A stretch of DNA of 64,000 nt from Bog-756 sp963831535 (lineage in GTDB: Bacteria; Actinomycetota; Acidimicrobiia; Acidimicrobiales; RAAP-2). Shown piece by piece: positions 15,964 to 24,656 of this stretch. Positions within the stretch are counted from its first letter, which is position 1. The number at the start of each line of letters is the position of its first letter. The notes beneath the pieces are model-generated. The model was not told the DNA's origin. It did not search any database and was given only the letters and a program-made list of their open reading frames with translations. The translations under genes and the position numbers were made by a program. The stretch is taken from positions 248,001-312,000 of the forward strand of contig CAWHQP010000006.1 in assembly GCA_963831535.1 (NCBI GenBank), read 5' to 3'.

Positions 15964-17363
15964 GTACCACCCTGGTCGAGCGGGCGTCGAACTTTCTCGG
16001 CACCCGACTGTCCCGCCGCAGCTTCATCAACCGTTCTGCTTACGCCGGCAGCGCCGTCGCCATCGGATCCGGTCTTGATCTCGTGCTGCGCCCGGGGACG
16101 GCCTATGGGCTGGTCTGCAACTGCGGCAGCAGCAACTGCGGATGCGGGTCCACCTGTTGTGCGGGGTACACCGAGTTCTGCTGCTCGGTCAACGGGGGCT
16201 ACAACTACTGCCCGACCAACACCGTCATGGGCGGGTGGTGGAAGGCTGACAACTCCTCATACTGCGGTGGCCCCCGGTACTACATGGACTGCAACGCCAC
16301 CTGCCAGTGCTCGACCGGGTGTGGGAACGGATGGGGCTTCTGCGAGCCGGGCTGCGACGGCGTCTCTTGCGGATGTGGTCCCAACGGGTGTGACTCCTAT
16401 GTCACCGGCTGCTTCCAGTTCCGTTACGGCCAGTGCAATCAGCAGCTGGACTGCATCGGCCGAATCGTGTGCCGGGTGGTGGCCTGCGTCCCGCCCTGGG
16501 AGATCGATCCCACCTGCACCACCACCAACGCCGAGGACGACTCGACGGCCGAACAGAATGCCGCGTGCTGGACCCCGGCGTTCCCCACCCCGAACCCCGG
16601 TCCCTGCGCCTCCGTCCTCACCAACTGCCAGGTGGTGGGGATGGCCCCGAGCAGCGACGGCGCGGGATACGGGATGGTGACAGCGTTCGGGCGGTTGCTG
16701 GCCTATGGCGACTTCCCCCCCGACGGTGACGAGTCGGGCGCGTCACTGGCCCAGCCCATGGTGGGCATGGGCGTCCGCCGGTCCGGGGGCTACTACCTGG
16801 TGGCCCGCGACGGCGGCATCTTCACCTTCGGTGGGGCGTCGTTCTACGGCTCGATGGGCGGCCAGCACCTCAACCAGCCCATGGTGGGGATAGCTGTCAC
16901 CGCCACCGGTGCCGGCTATTGGACGGTGGCCACCGATGGCGGCATCTTCACCTTCGGCGATGCCCAGTTCTACGGCTCGATGGGCGGCCAGCACCTCAAC
17001 CAGCCCATCGTGGGCATGGCCGCCACCCCGTCGGGCCGCGGCTACTGGTGCGTGGCCAGTGACGGCGGCATCTTCACCTTCGGCGATGCCCAGTTCTTCG
17101 GCTCGATGGGCGGCCAGCACCTCAACCAGCCCATCGTGGGCATGGCCGCCACCCCGTCGGGCCGCGGCTACTGGTGCGTGGCCAGTGACGGCGGCATCTT
17201 CACCTTCGGCGACGCCCAGTTCTTCGGCTCGATGGGCGGCCAACGCCTCAACCAGCCCATCGCCGCCATGGCCGCGCCCCCCACCAGCCAGGGCTACTGG
17301 CTGGTGGCGAAAGACGGCGGCATCTTCACGTTCAACACGATGTTCTACGGTTCGGCGGCGTAG
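15960..17363 (+). CDS. Tat-exported Cys-rich MauA-like protein fused to GYW repeats
   Basis: A 467-residue protein in three parts. Residues 18-24 (SRRSFIN) with a following hydrophobic stretch form a twin-arginine signal. Residues 53-223 contain 28 cysteines; FCCSVNGGYNYCPTNT, then GGWW (93-94), DCNATCQC and GNGWGFC (Trp125), echo the methylamine dehydrogenase light chain, whose two tryptophans become the TTQ cofactor. Residues about 225-467 hold GYW repeats, the last four nearly perfect. MADH heavy chain is itself a beta-propeller, so this could be a light-chain-like domain joined to a propeller-like one. TTQ formation is not shown: no MauG or MauB is visible here. A structural Cys-rich surface protein is the alternative. 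Confidence 0.7.
   Translation: MSTTLVERASNFLGTRLSRRSFINRSAYAGSAVAIGSGLDLVLRPGTAYGLVCNCGSSNCGCGSTCCAGYTEFCCSVNGGYNYCPTNTVMGGWWKADNSSYCGGPRYYMDCNATCQCSTGCGNGWGFCEPGCDGVSCGCGPNGCDSYVTGCFQFRYGQCNQQLDCIGRIVCRVVACVPPWEIDPTCTTTNAEDDSTAEQNAACWTPAFPTPNPGPCASVLTNCQVVGMAPSSDGAGYGMVTAFGRLLAYGDFPPDGDESGASLAQPMVGMGVRRSGGYYLVARDGGIFTFGGASFYGSMGGQHLNQPMVGIAVTATGAGYWTVATDGGIFTFGDAQFYGSMGGQHLNQPIVGMAATPSGRGYWCVASDGGIFTFGDAQFFGSMGGQHLNQPIVGMAATPSGRGYWCVASDGGIFTFGDAQFFGSMGGQRLNQPIAAMAAPPTSQGYWLVAKDGGIFTFNTMFYGSAA
16781..17360 (+). repeat. Tandem 126-bp GYW repeats in the MauA-like gene
   Basis: Four full units (GGYYLVARDGGIFTF..., GYWTVATDGGIFTFGD, GYWCVASDGGIFTFGD twice) and a shortened final one follow a degenerate first unit. 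The two GYWCVASDGG units are almost identical over 126 bp. Blocks of 46 identical bases are shared with the repeat gene at 6.4 kb (see findings). Confidence 0.88.
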
Positions 17364-17453
17364 TGCTGACCGGCCCGCCACCGAGAGCGTACGACCGGTG
17401 ACCACGCGGCGATCCGCTCCACCGTGGACCCCGATCCGATGGAGGAGGTCCCG

Positions 17454-18308
17454 GTGAGCGTGTGCATCATCCTGGCGTGCTCGCTGGTGGCCGTGGCCGC
17501 CGCCGTGCGGTCTACGTGGTCGCCCTGCGGCCTGTCCATGCTCGCCACCATCACCCCGTTCAGCGAGCGGGCCAAGGGTCACTCCTACCGTGCCACCTCG
17601 GCCTGGTTCGTGGCCGGGGCAACCGCAGGAGGGGCCAGTCTCGGCCTGGTGCTGGCCGCGTCGGCCATGCTCGTGAGCGAGATCCGTCCGTCCGCCGCTG
17701 CCGCCGCCGCCGTGGCCCTGGGGGCGAGCCTCGTGGCGGCGGCCTCCGACGCCGGAGTGGCCGGCTTCCATCTCCCCTACCACCGGCGACAGGTCAATGA
17801 GCGCTGGCTCGATCAGTTCCGCCCCTCGGTCTACGGCATCGGGTTCGGTTGGCAGATCGGGACCGGTCTGGCCACCTACATCACCACGGCCGCGGTCTAC
17901 CTGATGATGGTGCTTGGGGCTTTGACCGGCCGGCCTCTCGTGGCTCTGGCGGTGGGTACGGGATTCGGGATGCTCCGGGGTCTGGCGGTGCTGCTCACGA
18001 GGAACCTCGTCGATCCCTCGGGGCTGCGGGCCTTCCACCGACGGTTCTCCGAGGTGGGACCGGTGGTCGCCCGAGTGGTGCCCGGGGTCGCTCTGGGCGT
18101 CGCCGCACTGATCGCCGTATGGCTCGGGTCCCCCGTCGGCATCGGTGCTGTTGCCGTGGTGGCGGTCACGGTGGTGGCGACGTCGATCCGAGGGGCGCGG
18201 GCTTCGGGTGGCACTCCGACACTGCCGACGTGTCCGGTACCGGGGGGAATGGCCACCCGGTCCGACCAAGATCTGGCTGCAGCCGGCGGTGGGGGCCGTC
18301 CGGCGTGA
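17454..18308 (+). CDS. Multi-pass membrane protein, CcdA/MauF-like
   Basis: A 284-residue protein with about six hydrophobic segments (near residues 3-20, 45-70, 75-98, 135-155, 160-182, 215-245). WSPCGLSMLATITPFSERAKG follows the first segment; a Ser-Pro-Cys at this place is typical of CcdA/DsbD transmembrane domains, which carry electrons across the membrane to thioredoxin-like partners, and MauF belongs to that superfamily. Only one Cys of the usual pair is obvious. GTG 17454 has GGAGGAGG at 17441-17448; longer starts at 17424 or 17439 would include this site. It closes the mau-like locus, and a role in redox supply to the thioredoxin-like protein is inferred. Confidence 0.65.
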   Translation: MSVCIILACSLVAVAAAVRSTWSPCGLSMLATITPFSERAKGHSYRATSAWFVAGATAGGASLGLVLAASAMLVSEIRPSAAAAAAVALGASLVAAASDAGVAGFHLPYHRRQVNERWLDQFRPSVYGIGFGWQIGTGLATYITTAAVYLMMVLGALTGRPLVALAVGTGFGMLRGLAVLLTRNLVDPSGLRAFHRRFSEVGPVVARVVPGVALGVAALIAVWLGSPVGIGAVAVVAVTVVATSIRGARASGGTPTLPTCPVPGGMATRSDQDLAAAGGGGRPA

Positions 18309-18369
18309 GCTGTGCCGTGGACCGTCCTGGGCGCACGTCGACCTGACGGCCTCCGGTTTGCTCCCGGTG

Positions 18370-19491
18370 TCAGTCCCCGTCGGGGGAGCTGACCGAAGGG
18401 ACGACCGACGGAACCGGGGCCGACACCGCGTCACCGGTCGCCTCGCTGCCGTCGGCCACGTTACCCGTCCACGCTGACCCGGTCGGGTCCGAGGTGCCCG
18501 AGGTGACGGTGGAGCCGACCGGCCCGGGAGCCGGATCACCTCCCTGGCCGCGCCGCCAGCGCCGGAGCGGCGCCACGCGAGTGGCGAGCAGGACTACGCC
18601 GACCACGGCCAGCGCAATGCCCGCCCATTGAACCAGCAGCGAACCGAGATGTCCGTCCTCGCCCAGCCAGAGGTGCTCGTCGAGGAAGCGCTCGATGCCC
18701 CAGAGCACCATGCCCACGCCGAGAACGATTCCGGCCGGGGGAAGGAGAACCGGATCGGGAGCGGATCGGTCATCCTCGCCTTCCTGCGGGGTCCCGGCGA
18801 CACCAGCCGCCTGTTCGTCCACTCCGCCGGAGGCCGCCGCTACCTGGTCGGTGCCGACGTCGAGGTCCACGTCGGCCACGTCCGGCACTGATTGCGGCAC
18901 CGGGACGCGAGGCTCGGCCGTGCGGAGCCATCGCTCGACCAGCAAGAGGATGCCGAAGATGGTGAAGTCTTCGATGGCCTGGAAGATGGGAACCGGGAGC
19001 CGCTTGCCGACCTGGCCGGCGTAGTACATCCCGAACCACTGGTCGGTCGGATGGCCGCCGCCGGCCACCATTAGCTGGGGACCCAGCAGGCGTCCGATGC
19101 CCCAGCACGCCATGAGCACCGGGGCCATCAGGTCGGCGAAGCGCAGGCCCGGGATCTCGGGGCACCGGTGACGGGTGCTGATGATGGCCACGGGCACGGC
19201 GAACAGGAGTCCTCCGAAGGACGACAGCCCGCCCTGCCAGATGGCGAAGACCTGTCCCGGATAGTGGGAGTAGTAGGACAGGTTCGACACCACATGGAGC
19301 GTGCGCGCCCCCACGATGGCGGCGATGATGACCCAGACGAACATGCCGGTGACCCACTGCCAGGGATAGCCGGCCCGGCGCAGACGGCGCTCGGTGTAGC
19401 GGAGTCCGAACCAGAAGGTCAGCGCCAGGCCAATGCCGTAGGTGTGGACCTCGAGGAACCAGACGTGGAACGCGACAGGGATCGGTCTCAT
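18370..19491 (-). CDS. lgt: Lgt-like prolipoprotein diacylglyceryl transferase
   Basis: A 373-residue multi-pass protein of the Lgt family, which transfers diacylglycerol to lipobox cysteines. Family features: FLEVHTYGIGLALTFWFG, the GGLSSFGGLL loop, GIGRLL and, after a long acidic insert of about 80 residues (ADVDLDVGTDQVAAASG...), a last helix pair starting WGIERFLDEHLW. It diverges from the classic signature: the His of the His-Gly-Gly loop is replaced (SSFGG), and the GRxxNFxNxE core reads GRLLGPQLMVAGGG. The C-terminus is a Ser/Thr/Pro-rich tail. ATG 19491 is preferred to an upstream in-frame start. It converges with the mau-like locus. Confidence 0.75.
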   Translation of the reverse strand: MRPIPVAFHVWFLEVHTYGIGLALTFWFGLRYTERRLRRAGYPWQWVTGMFVWVIIAAIVGARTLHVVSNLSYYSHYPGQVFAIWQGGLSSFGGLLFAVPVAIISTRHRCPEIPGLRFADLMAPVLMACWGIGRLLGPQLMVAGGGHPTDQWFGMYYAGQVGKRLPVPIFQAIEDFTIFGILLLVERWLRTAEPRVPVPQSVPDVADVDLDVGTDQVAAASGGVDEQAAGVAGTPQEGEDDRSAPDPVLLPPAGIVLGVGMVLWGIERFLDEHLWLGEDGHLGSLLVQWAGIALAVVGVVLLATRVAPLRRWRRGQGGDPAPGPVGSTVTSGTSDPTGSAWTGNVADGSEATGDAVSAPVPSVVPSVSSPDGD

Positions 19492-19641
19492 GGCGAAGGG
19501 GGTCTCATGGTCGAGGAGTGCCTGATCGGAGACGCAATCGACACAGGTCCAGTATGCCCCAGGCTCCCGGTAGGGTGGCACCGGGTCCGCTGACGCCTCA
19601 TCGCCACGACCGACGACGAGGCCGGACCGCGGCCAGCACGG

Positions 19642-20451
19642 ATGGGGGACGTCATGCGAGATCTTGCCGGCGCAGTCGCCGTAGTGACGGGCGGTGGATC
19701 AGGGATCGGCCTCGCCACGGCCACCCGTCTGGCCGGCCTGGGCGTCTCGGTGGCGGTCGTCGACCTCGACGGGGCATCCGCCGAGCACGCCGCTTCGGCC
19801 ATCGATGGGTTCGCCGTCCAGGCCGATGTGGGTCGATCCGACAGTTGGCCCGGTATCGTCGACGCCGTGGACGGGCGTTTCGGCGGCATCGATCTCGCTC
19901 ACCTGAACGCCGGCGTCATGACCGGCGAGGCCGACATCACCGCACTCACCGACGACGCCTACCGCCGGGTCCTTTCGGTCAACGTGGACGGGGTGGTCTA
20001 CGGATTGCGGGCGCTGGTCCCGGCGTTGGCGGCCCGCGGCGGGGGCGCCATCGTGGTCACGGCCTCACTGGCCGGACTGATCGGCTTTTCGCCCGACCCC
20101 ATCTACTGCCTGACCAAGCACGCCGTGGTTGGCCTGGTCCGCTCGGTCGTGCCCCAGCTACAGGAGCGGCACATCACCATCAACGCGGTGTGCCCGAGCA
20201 TCGTGGACACCCCGCTCATCGGGGACAGCCGCGGTCTGCTCGAGACCAGTGGATTCCCACTCATCGATCCGGACACGGTCTCCGAGGCCGTGGTCGAACG
20301 GCTGGCGGGCGACGAGAGCGGGGAGGCCATGGTCATCCAGGCCGGGCGGGAGGCCCTCCCGTACCGGTTCGGACGCCCCCCCGGTCCCCGGGCCGGCGGG
20401 ACGGTGGGTCAGCTGCCGCCACAGGAGTTCACCGCCCACGACCAGCAGTGA
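19642..20451 (+). CDS. SDR-family oxidoreductase
   Basis: A 269-residue short-chain dehydrogenase. It has TGGGSGIGLATATRLAG for NAD(P) binding, Asp in VVDLDG (favouring NAD), the structural LNAGVM, and catalytic Ser in VTASLAG with Tyr and Lys in YCLTKHA. The C-terminus has a Gly/Pro-rich extension. ATG 19642 is used; ATG 19654 with GGGGGA just before is an alternative. Substrate is unknown. It is divergent from the Lgt-like gene. Confidence 0.87.
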   Translation: MGDVMRDLAGAVAVVTGGGSGIGLATATRLAGLGVSVAVVDLDGASAEHAASAIDGFAVQADVGRSDSWPGIVDAVDGRFGGIDLAHLNAGVMTGEADITALTDDAYRRVLSVNVDGVVYGLRALVPALAARGGGAIVVTASLAGLIGFSPDPIYCLTKHAVVGLVRSVVPQLQERHITINAVCPSIVDTPLIGDSRGLLETSGFPLIDPDTVSEAVVERLAGDESGEAMVIQAGREALPYRFGRPPGPRAGGTVGQLPPQEFTAHDQQ

Positions 20452-20542
20452 ATCCGCCGAAGGTGCCTCGCCCGGGAGTGAATCGTCGGTTCGGCGTGCG
20501 CTCGATGACGCACGAGGTGGACGGCGCAGAAGGGGAACCGGG

Positions 20543-21745
20543 TCAGCCGACCCGGCCGACGCCGGCGAAGCCGTCACCGGTGCGCACGCCCGTCTCCCAC
20601 ACGACCGCACCCGTATAGGGCGCCTCGATCATGGTGCCACCCCCGATGTACATGGCCACGTGCTCCGAGCCGTCGGTACCGTAGAAGAGGAGGTCACCGG
20701 GCTCGATGTCGGCCAGGGGTATGTGGGTGGTGGCGGCGTACTGGGCTCCTGAGGTACGGGGCAGGGAGATGCCGGCCTGGGCGAAAGACCATTGGACAAG
20801 GCCGGAGCAGTCGAAGCCGACACCGGGGGTCTCGCCGCCCCAGACGTAGGGCACGCGGAGCTGGCTCTCGGCCGCCTGGATGGCGCCGGCGATGCCGGCC
20901 GGTACGGGCGGTGGAGGGGAGGTGGGCACGGGTGCCGACACGGGCGACCCTCCACCGGTGGTCTGGGCCACGGTCTGGCCTTCGGTCTGCGCCTTTTGCG
21001 CAGCCGCTACCTTCTGGTTGAACGCCGCGGTGGCCGCCGCCTTGGCCTGCGCGGCGGCGGCCTGTTGCTGGGCAATCACGTCGGCCTGGATCTGGCTGTT
21101 GACGCTGTTCAGCGTGCTCTGGTACTGGCTGTCCAACTGCTGGGCCGACTGCTCGGAGCTCTGCAGGTTGTTGCGGGTGGTGGTGGCCGCGGTCTCCTGC
21201 TGCTGGAGGGCGGCCTGGGTGGCCTGCAACTGGGTCTGGGCGGTGTGCAGGTTGTCGATGGTGGTGGTCACATTGCCGGTGGCGATGGACGAGTACTCGG
21301 ACCGGATGCCGGAGGTGTTGGGGTCCGACGAGAACATCTGGGTGACCTGGCTGCTGGTGCCACTGCTCGTGTAGTCGGCGATGGCCTGGGTCCGGAGTTG
21401 ACCCTGGTCCTTGCTCACCTCGGCCTGGTCCGTGGCCACCTGCTTCTGGTTGGCGGCGATCTGACCCTGCAGCTGGGTCAGGTGGTAGTCGGCTGACTCC
21501 AACTGTCCGGCCAGCGACTGCTCTTGGGCCTGGATGGCCTGGAGCTGGGTGGTGACGGCGGCCGCCTTGGCCTTGTCACTCGAGAGTTGGTCGGCTCCGG
21601 CGGGTCGAACGGAGGAAATCACCGCGGAGGTGATCCCTAGTGAGGCTGCCAGTGCGAGTACCGTAAATAACCGTTTACGAGGTGGTTTCCGGGGGGCAGG
21701 GGACGCACTTGGCTCAGACGTCGAGTACTGCTCGGCGTGAGTCAT
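20543..21745 (-). CDS. Secreted NlpC/P60 peptidoglycan hydrolase with coiled coil
   Basis: A 400-residue cell-wall hydrolase. A basic start followed by LFTVLALAASLGITSAVISS is a signal peptide. Residues about 55-240 form a Gln/Ala-rich coiled coil (ADYHLTQLQGQIAANQKQV), as in mycobacterial RipA-type proteins, where it inhibits or positions the enzyme. The C-terminal NlpC/P60 domain has the catalytic Cys in GVGFDCSGLVQW, His in SEHVAMYIGGG and a third polar residue further on. It probably cleaves D-Glu-mDAP linkages during division. The 5' region contains an inverted repeat at 21793-21816. Confidence 0.92.
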   Translation of the reverse strand: MTHAEQYSTSEPSASPAPRKPPRKRLFTVLALAASLGITSAVISSVRPAGADQLSSDKAKAAAVTTQLQAIQAQEQSLAGQLESADYHLTQLQGQIAANQKQVATDQAEVSKDQGQLRTQAIADYTSSGTSSQVTQMFSSDPNTSGIRSEYSSIATGNVTTTIDNLHTAQTQLQATQAALQQQETAATTTRNNLQSSEQSAQQLDSQYQSTLNSVNSQIQADVIAQQQAAAAQAKAAATAAFNQKVAAAQKAQTEGQTVAQTTGGGSPVSAPVPTSPPPPVPAGIAGAIQAAESQLRVPYVWGGETPGVGFDCSGLVQWSFAQAGISLPRTSGAQYAATTHIPLADIEPGDLLFYGTDGSEHVAMYIGGGTMIEAPYTGAVVWETGVRTGDGFAGVGRVG

Positions 21746-21792
21746 ATCGCCTACTTGTCTAGTCCACCCGCGTGGTGATCACAAGGTACCCC

Positions 21793-21816
21793 CCAGGTGA
21801 TCGCCCTCTCACCTGG
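21793..21816. promoter_or_regulatory. Inverted repeat upstream of the NlpC/P60 gene
   Basis: CCAGGTGA and TCACCTGG, separated by 8 bases, form a perfect 8-bp inverted repeat about 50 bases upstream of the hydrolase start. A weak promoter on the - strand (TTGTGA, 17 bases, TAGACA) would lie just downstream of it. It may be an operator or an RNA hairpin. GTGATCAC at 21775-21782 is a further short palindrome. Confidence 0.5.
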
Positions 21817-21947
21817 TTGTTTACCGTGAGCGCAGCCCGGCTGTGCCGCCCCCGAGCCAGGGGCAACGATGGTTGTCATACCGCACCCGGTCTCGGCGGG
21901 ACCGCTCGGAGTGACCGCCGAACACCGGCACGATAGGGTCATGAACC

Positions 21948-22640
21948 ATGGGTGAAATCATCGAATTTCCGAGTAATGGGAGCTCCGGTCAGGGGTATAT
22001 CGCCGTGCCTGTAGGCGGCGCCCACTCGACGTCAGGAATCGTGGTGTTGCAGGAGTGGTGGGGCCTGGTGGACCAGATCAAACGGACCTGCGACCGGTTC
22101 GCCGAGGCCGGGTTCACCGCCCTCGCCCCCGACCTCTATCACGGGACCACGGTGCCGCTGACCGAGCCCGACGAGGCCGGCAAGCAGATGATGGCCCTGT
22201 CGATGAACACCGCGGCCCGGGACCTGAGCGGGGCGGTCGACGAGCTGCAGCGCCGGACCGGTCGAAGCCAGGTCGGGGTCATCGGCTTTTGTATGGGCGG
22301 TGGACTGGCGCTCGTGCTGGCCACCCAACGTCCCGATGCCGTGAAAGCGGTTGTGCCGGCCTATGGGCTCATACCCTGGCCCGACGCACAGCCCGACTAT
22401 TCGAAACTGGAGGCCACCGTGCTCGGTCACGCGGCCGGACAGGACGACTACTTCACCCCCGAGGCCGCCCGGGAGCTCGAGGCCCAGCTGACCTCCCTGG
22501 GCAAGGACGTCGAGTTCTACCACTACCCCGACGCTGACCACGCCTTCTTCAACGAGGACCGTCCCGAGGCGCACGACGAGGAGTCGGCCGGCCTGTTGTG
22601 GGATCGGTCGGTCGCTTTCTTTCGGAACACACTGAGCTGA
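21948..22640 (+). CDS. Dienelactone hydrolase family protein
   Basis: A 230-residue alpha/beta hydrolase. The Cys-His-Asp triad is seen as GFCMGGGLA (Cys), GQDDYF (Asp) and DADHAFFN (His), and the activating Glu appears in LQEWWGL near residue 37; this matches carboxymethylenebutenolidase. It hydrolyses dienelactone in chlorocatechol-type pathways, but many actinobacterial members act on other esters. It is followed six bases later by the DUF885 gene. Confidence 0.9.
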   Translation: MGEIIEFPSNGSSGQGYIAVPVGGAHSTSGIVVLQEWWGLVDQIKRTCDRFAEAGFTALAPDLYHGTTVPLTEPDEAGKQMMALSMNTAARDLSGAVDELQRRTGRSQVGVIGFCMGGGLALVLATQRPDAVKAVVPAYGLIPWPDAQPDYSKLEATVLGHAAGQDDYFTPEAARELEAQLTSLGKDVEFYHYPDADHAFFNEDRPEAHDEESAGLLWDRSVAFFRNTLS

Positions 22641-22646
22641 ACCGTC

Positions 22647-23925
22647 GTGGCTGCCGCCGGTCTGGTCGATGAGTACCTGACCCTCGGCCTGCGTCTGGGC
22701 AGGCACATCGACGGCCTGGTGGACGCGTACTACGGACCGGCCGACCGTGCTGCCTTGGTCCGCGCCGAGCCCGTGCGCCCCCCGGATCAGCTGGTGGCCG
22801 AGGCCCGATCCGTGTTGGCCGCCATCGATGCCGGGACTCCACTCGAACCGTCCACCGCCGGGGCCGGCCGTGAGGACGGTGCCGCGCCGGCCCGTCGCCA
22901 CTGGCTCCGCGCCCAGGTGGTTGGACTCCTCACGACGGCGCGCAAGGTGGCCGGGGAGCGCATCGCCTATGCCGACGAGGTCGAGTCCTGCTACGGCGTT
23001 CGGCCCTCCCGGGTGGACGAGGAGGTCCTGGTCGACGCGCACCTTCGACTCGACGAGGTCCTCCCGGGAACCGGACCGCTGCCGGAAAGGCTGGTGGCCT
23101 GGCGGGAGTCCCATGCCATCCCGGTGGACCGGCTGCGCCCGGCCATCGACTCACTGGCCGAGGACCTCCGGGCGCGGACACGCGAGCTGTTCGGCCTGCC
23201 TGACGGGGAGCGGGTCGACTTTGAACTGGTCACGGATCAGCCCTGGTCGGGGTTCAACTACTACCTGGGCGATCTGCACAGCCGGGTGGCGGTCAACACC
23301 GACCTGCCGGTGCTCTCCACCGGCCTGGCCCACCTGGTCGCGCACGAGGCCTATCCCGGCCACCACACCGAGCACACCCGCAAGGAGGTCGGGCTGGTTC
23401 GCCGTCGGCGGTGGTGGGAGGAGTCGATCTTCCTGGTGGGTACGCCCCAGTGCCTGCTCGCCGAGGGACTGGCCGATCTGGGACTGGAGGTCGTCATGGG
23501 GCGTCGACCCGAGACCCTGGTGGCCGAGCATCTGAGGCCGCTCGGGATCCGCTACGACACCGAAGTCGTCGCGGCGGTGGCCGAGGCGGGCGAGGCCCTC
23601 GGCGCGGTACGCCAGAACGCCGCCTTCCGGCTGCACGAGGACGGTGCCGACCCCGAGACGGTAAGTGCCGAAGTGGCCCGGTGGGGACTGCTGTCCGCTG
23701 ACCGCGCCGCCAAGTCGGTCGAGTTCCTGGTCCACCCGACCTGGCGGGCCTATCTCACGTGTTATGTGGAGGGGCTCCCACTCTGTCGGTAAATTCGTGG
23801 CCGGCGATCCGGCCCGTTTCGAGCGCTTGCTGTCCGAGCAGCTGACACCGGACGTGCTCGAAGCGCAGGTCGACGCCGACCTCGCCGCCACGGTCGCCGG
23901 CTACGGCCCCGGGCCCGCGGACTGA
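22647..23925 (+). CDS. DUF885 metallopeptidase-like protein (frameshifted)
   Basis: A protein of 425 residues if one base is removed. It contains HEAYPGHHTEHT, the HExxH-type zinc site of DUF885 proteins, related to M32-type peptidases, with a downstream Glu in LLAEGLADLGLE. The frame breaks near 23782: after TCYVEGLP the uncorrected frame stops, while dropping one T gives LVGKFVAGDPARFERLLSEQLTPDVLEAQ and a stop at 23923-23925, which is how family members end. Start GTG 22647 follows the hydrolase stop closely. A peptidase function is assumed from the motif; substrates are unknown. Confidence 0.82.
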
Positions 23926-23930
23926 ACCGC

Positions 23931-24578
23931 GTGTCCACCGCGACCACCCCGTCCGACCGAGCCGCACCGGCCGCCGACGAGGCCAGCCTCGAGGTGGCCA
24001 TGAACGCCGCGGCCGCGTGCTATCTGCGCCTCGGCGTGGCCAAGACGACGGCGGCGGATATCGCCCGAGAGGCGGGCATCTCGAGGGCCACCCTCTACCG
24101 GCGGTACGGGAGCCACGAGGCCATCTTCCTGGCCGTGTTGACCCGCGAGTCCGAGGTCATGTCGGACGACGCCCGTGCCCATCTCGACGCGATGTCGCTG
24201 ACCGACCCGGTGGAGCGGACGCTCGAGGGGATGATGTTCGCCATCAGCCAGATCCGGAGCCGACCGGTGCACGCCGCCGTGTTCGGAGGCGAGTCGGCGG
24301 CGTGGGCGGCCGGCCAGGCCATCCGGATGGAGGCGCTGCGACGGATCGGCGAGGCGGGGGTGAGGCCGTTGGTGGCCGGCGCTCTCGCCGACGGATCCCT
24401 GTCGGACCAGGACGTCGAGGACCTGGTCGACTGGATCCTGCGCATCCTCATCTCCTATGCCGCGGTGCCCGGTCACGGTGACCGTCCTCCCGACGCGATC
24501 CGCCGGCAGCTCACCTCGTGGTTCCTCCCGGCCTTCCGGGTCCGGGTGGGGGCACCCTCAGACGTGGGGGACCGGTGA
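23931..24578 (+). CDS. TetR-family transcriptional regulator
   Basis: A 215-residue TetR regulator. The DNA-binding domain spans about residues 18-68, with AKTTAADIAREAGISRATLYRRYGSHEAIF as the helix-turn-helix and family end (YRRYG). The GTG start lies six bases after the DUF885 stop. The ligand domain is not assignable. It is upstream of the quinone oxidoreductase, whose promoter contains an inverted repeat (24657-24682) that might be its operator. Confidence 0.88.
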   Translation: MSTATTPSDRAAPAADEASLEVAMNAAAACYLRLGVAKTTAADIAREAGISRATLYRRYGSHEAIFLAVLTRESEVMSDDARAHLDAMSLTDPVERTLEGMMFAISQIRSRPVHAAVFGGESAAWAAGQAIRMEALRRIGEAGVRPLVAGALADGSLSDQDVEDLVDWILRILISYAAVPGHGDRPPDAIRRQLTSWFLPAFRVRVGAPSDVGDR

Positions 24579-24656
24579 CGCGGGATCACGGCGGGGGCAG
24601 TGTGGGTGGGCGGATGAGAGACCGATTCCTGGCCGGTTACTCGGTCGATCACTGCC

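Noticed and set aside
16743..18539. Long open frame antisense to the MauA-like and CcdA-like genes (about 600 codons)
   Set aside because: Its composition mirrors the repeats on the + strand (HAHDGLVEVLAAHRAEEL units) and it crosses the real genes; it is a shadow.
21746..21947. Possible c-di-AMP (ydaO) riboswitch upstream of the NlpC/P60 gene
   Set aside because: The context is right, but the conserved GGGGACC and GGGUGAAUCC cores are not present on the relevant strand; only an inverted repeat is seen.
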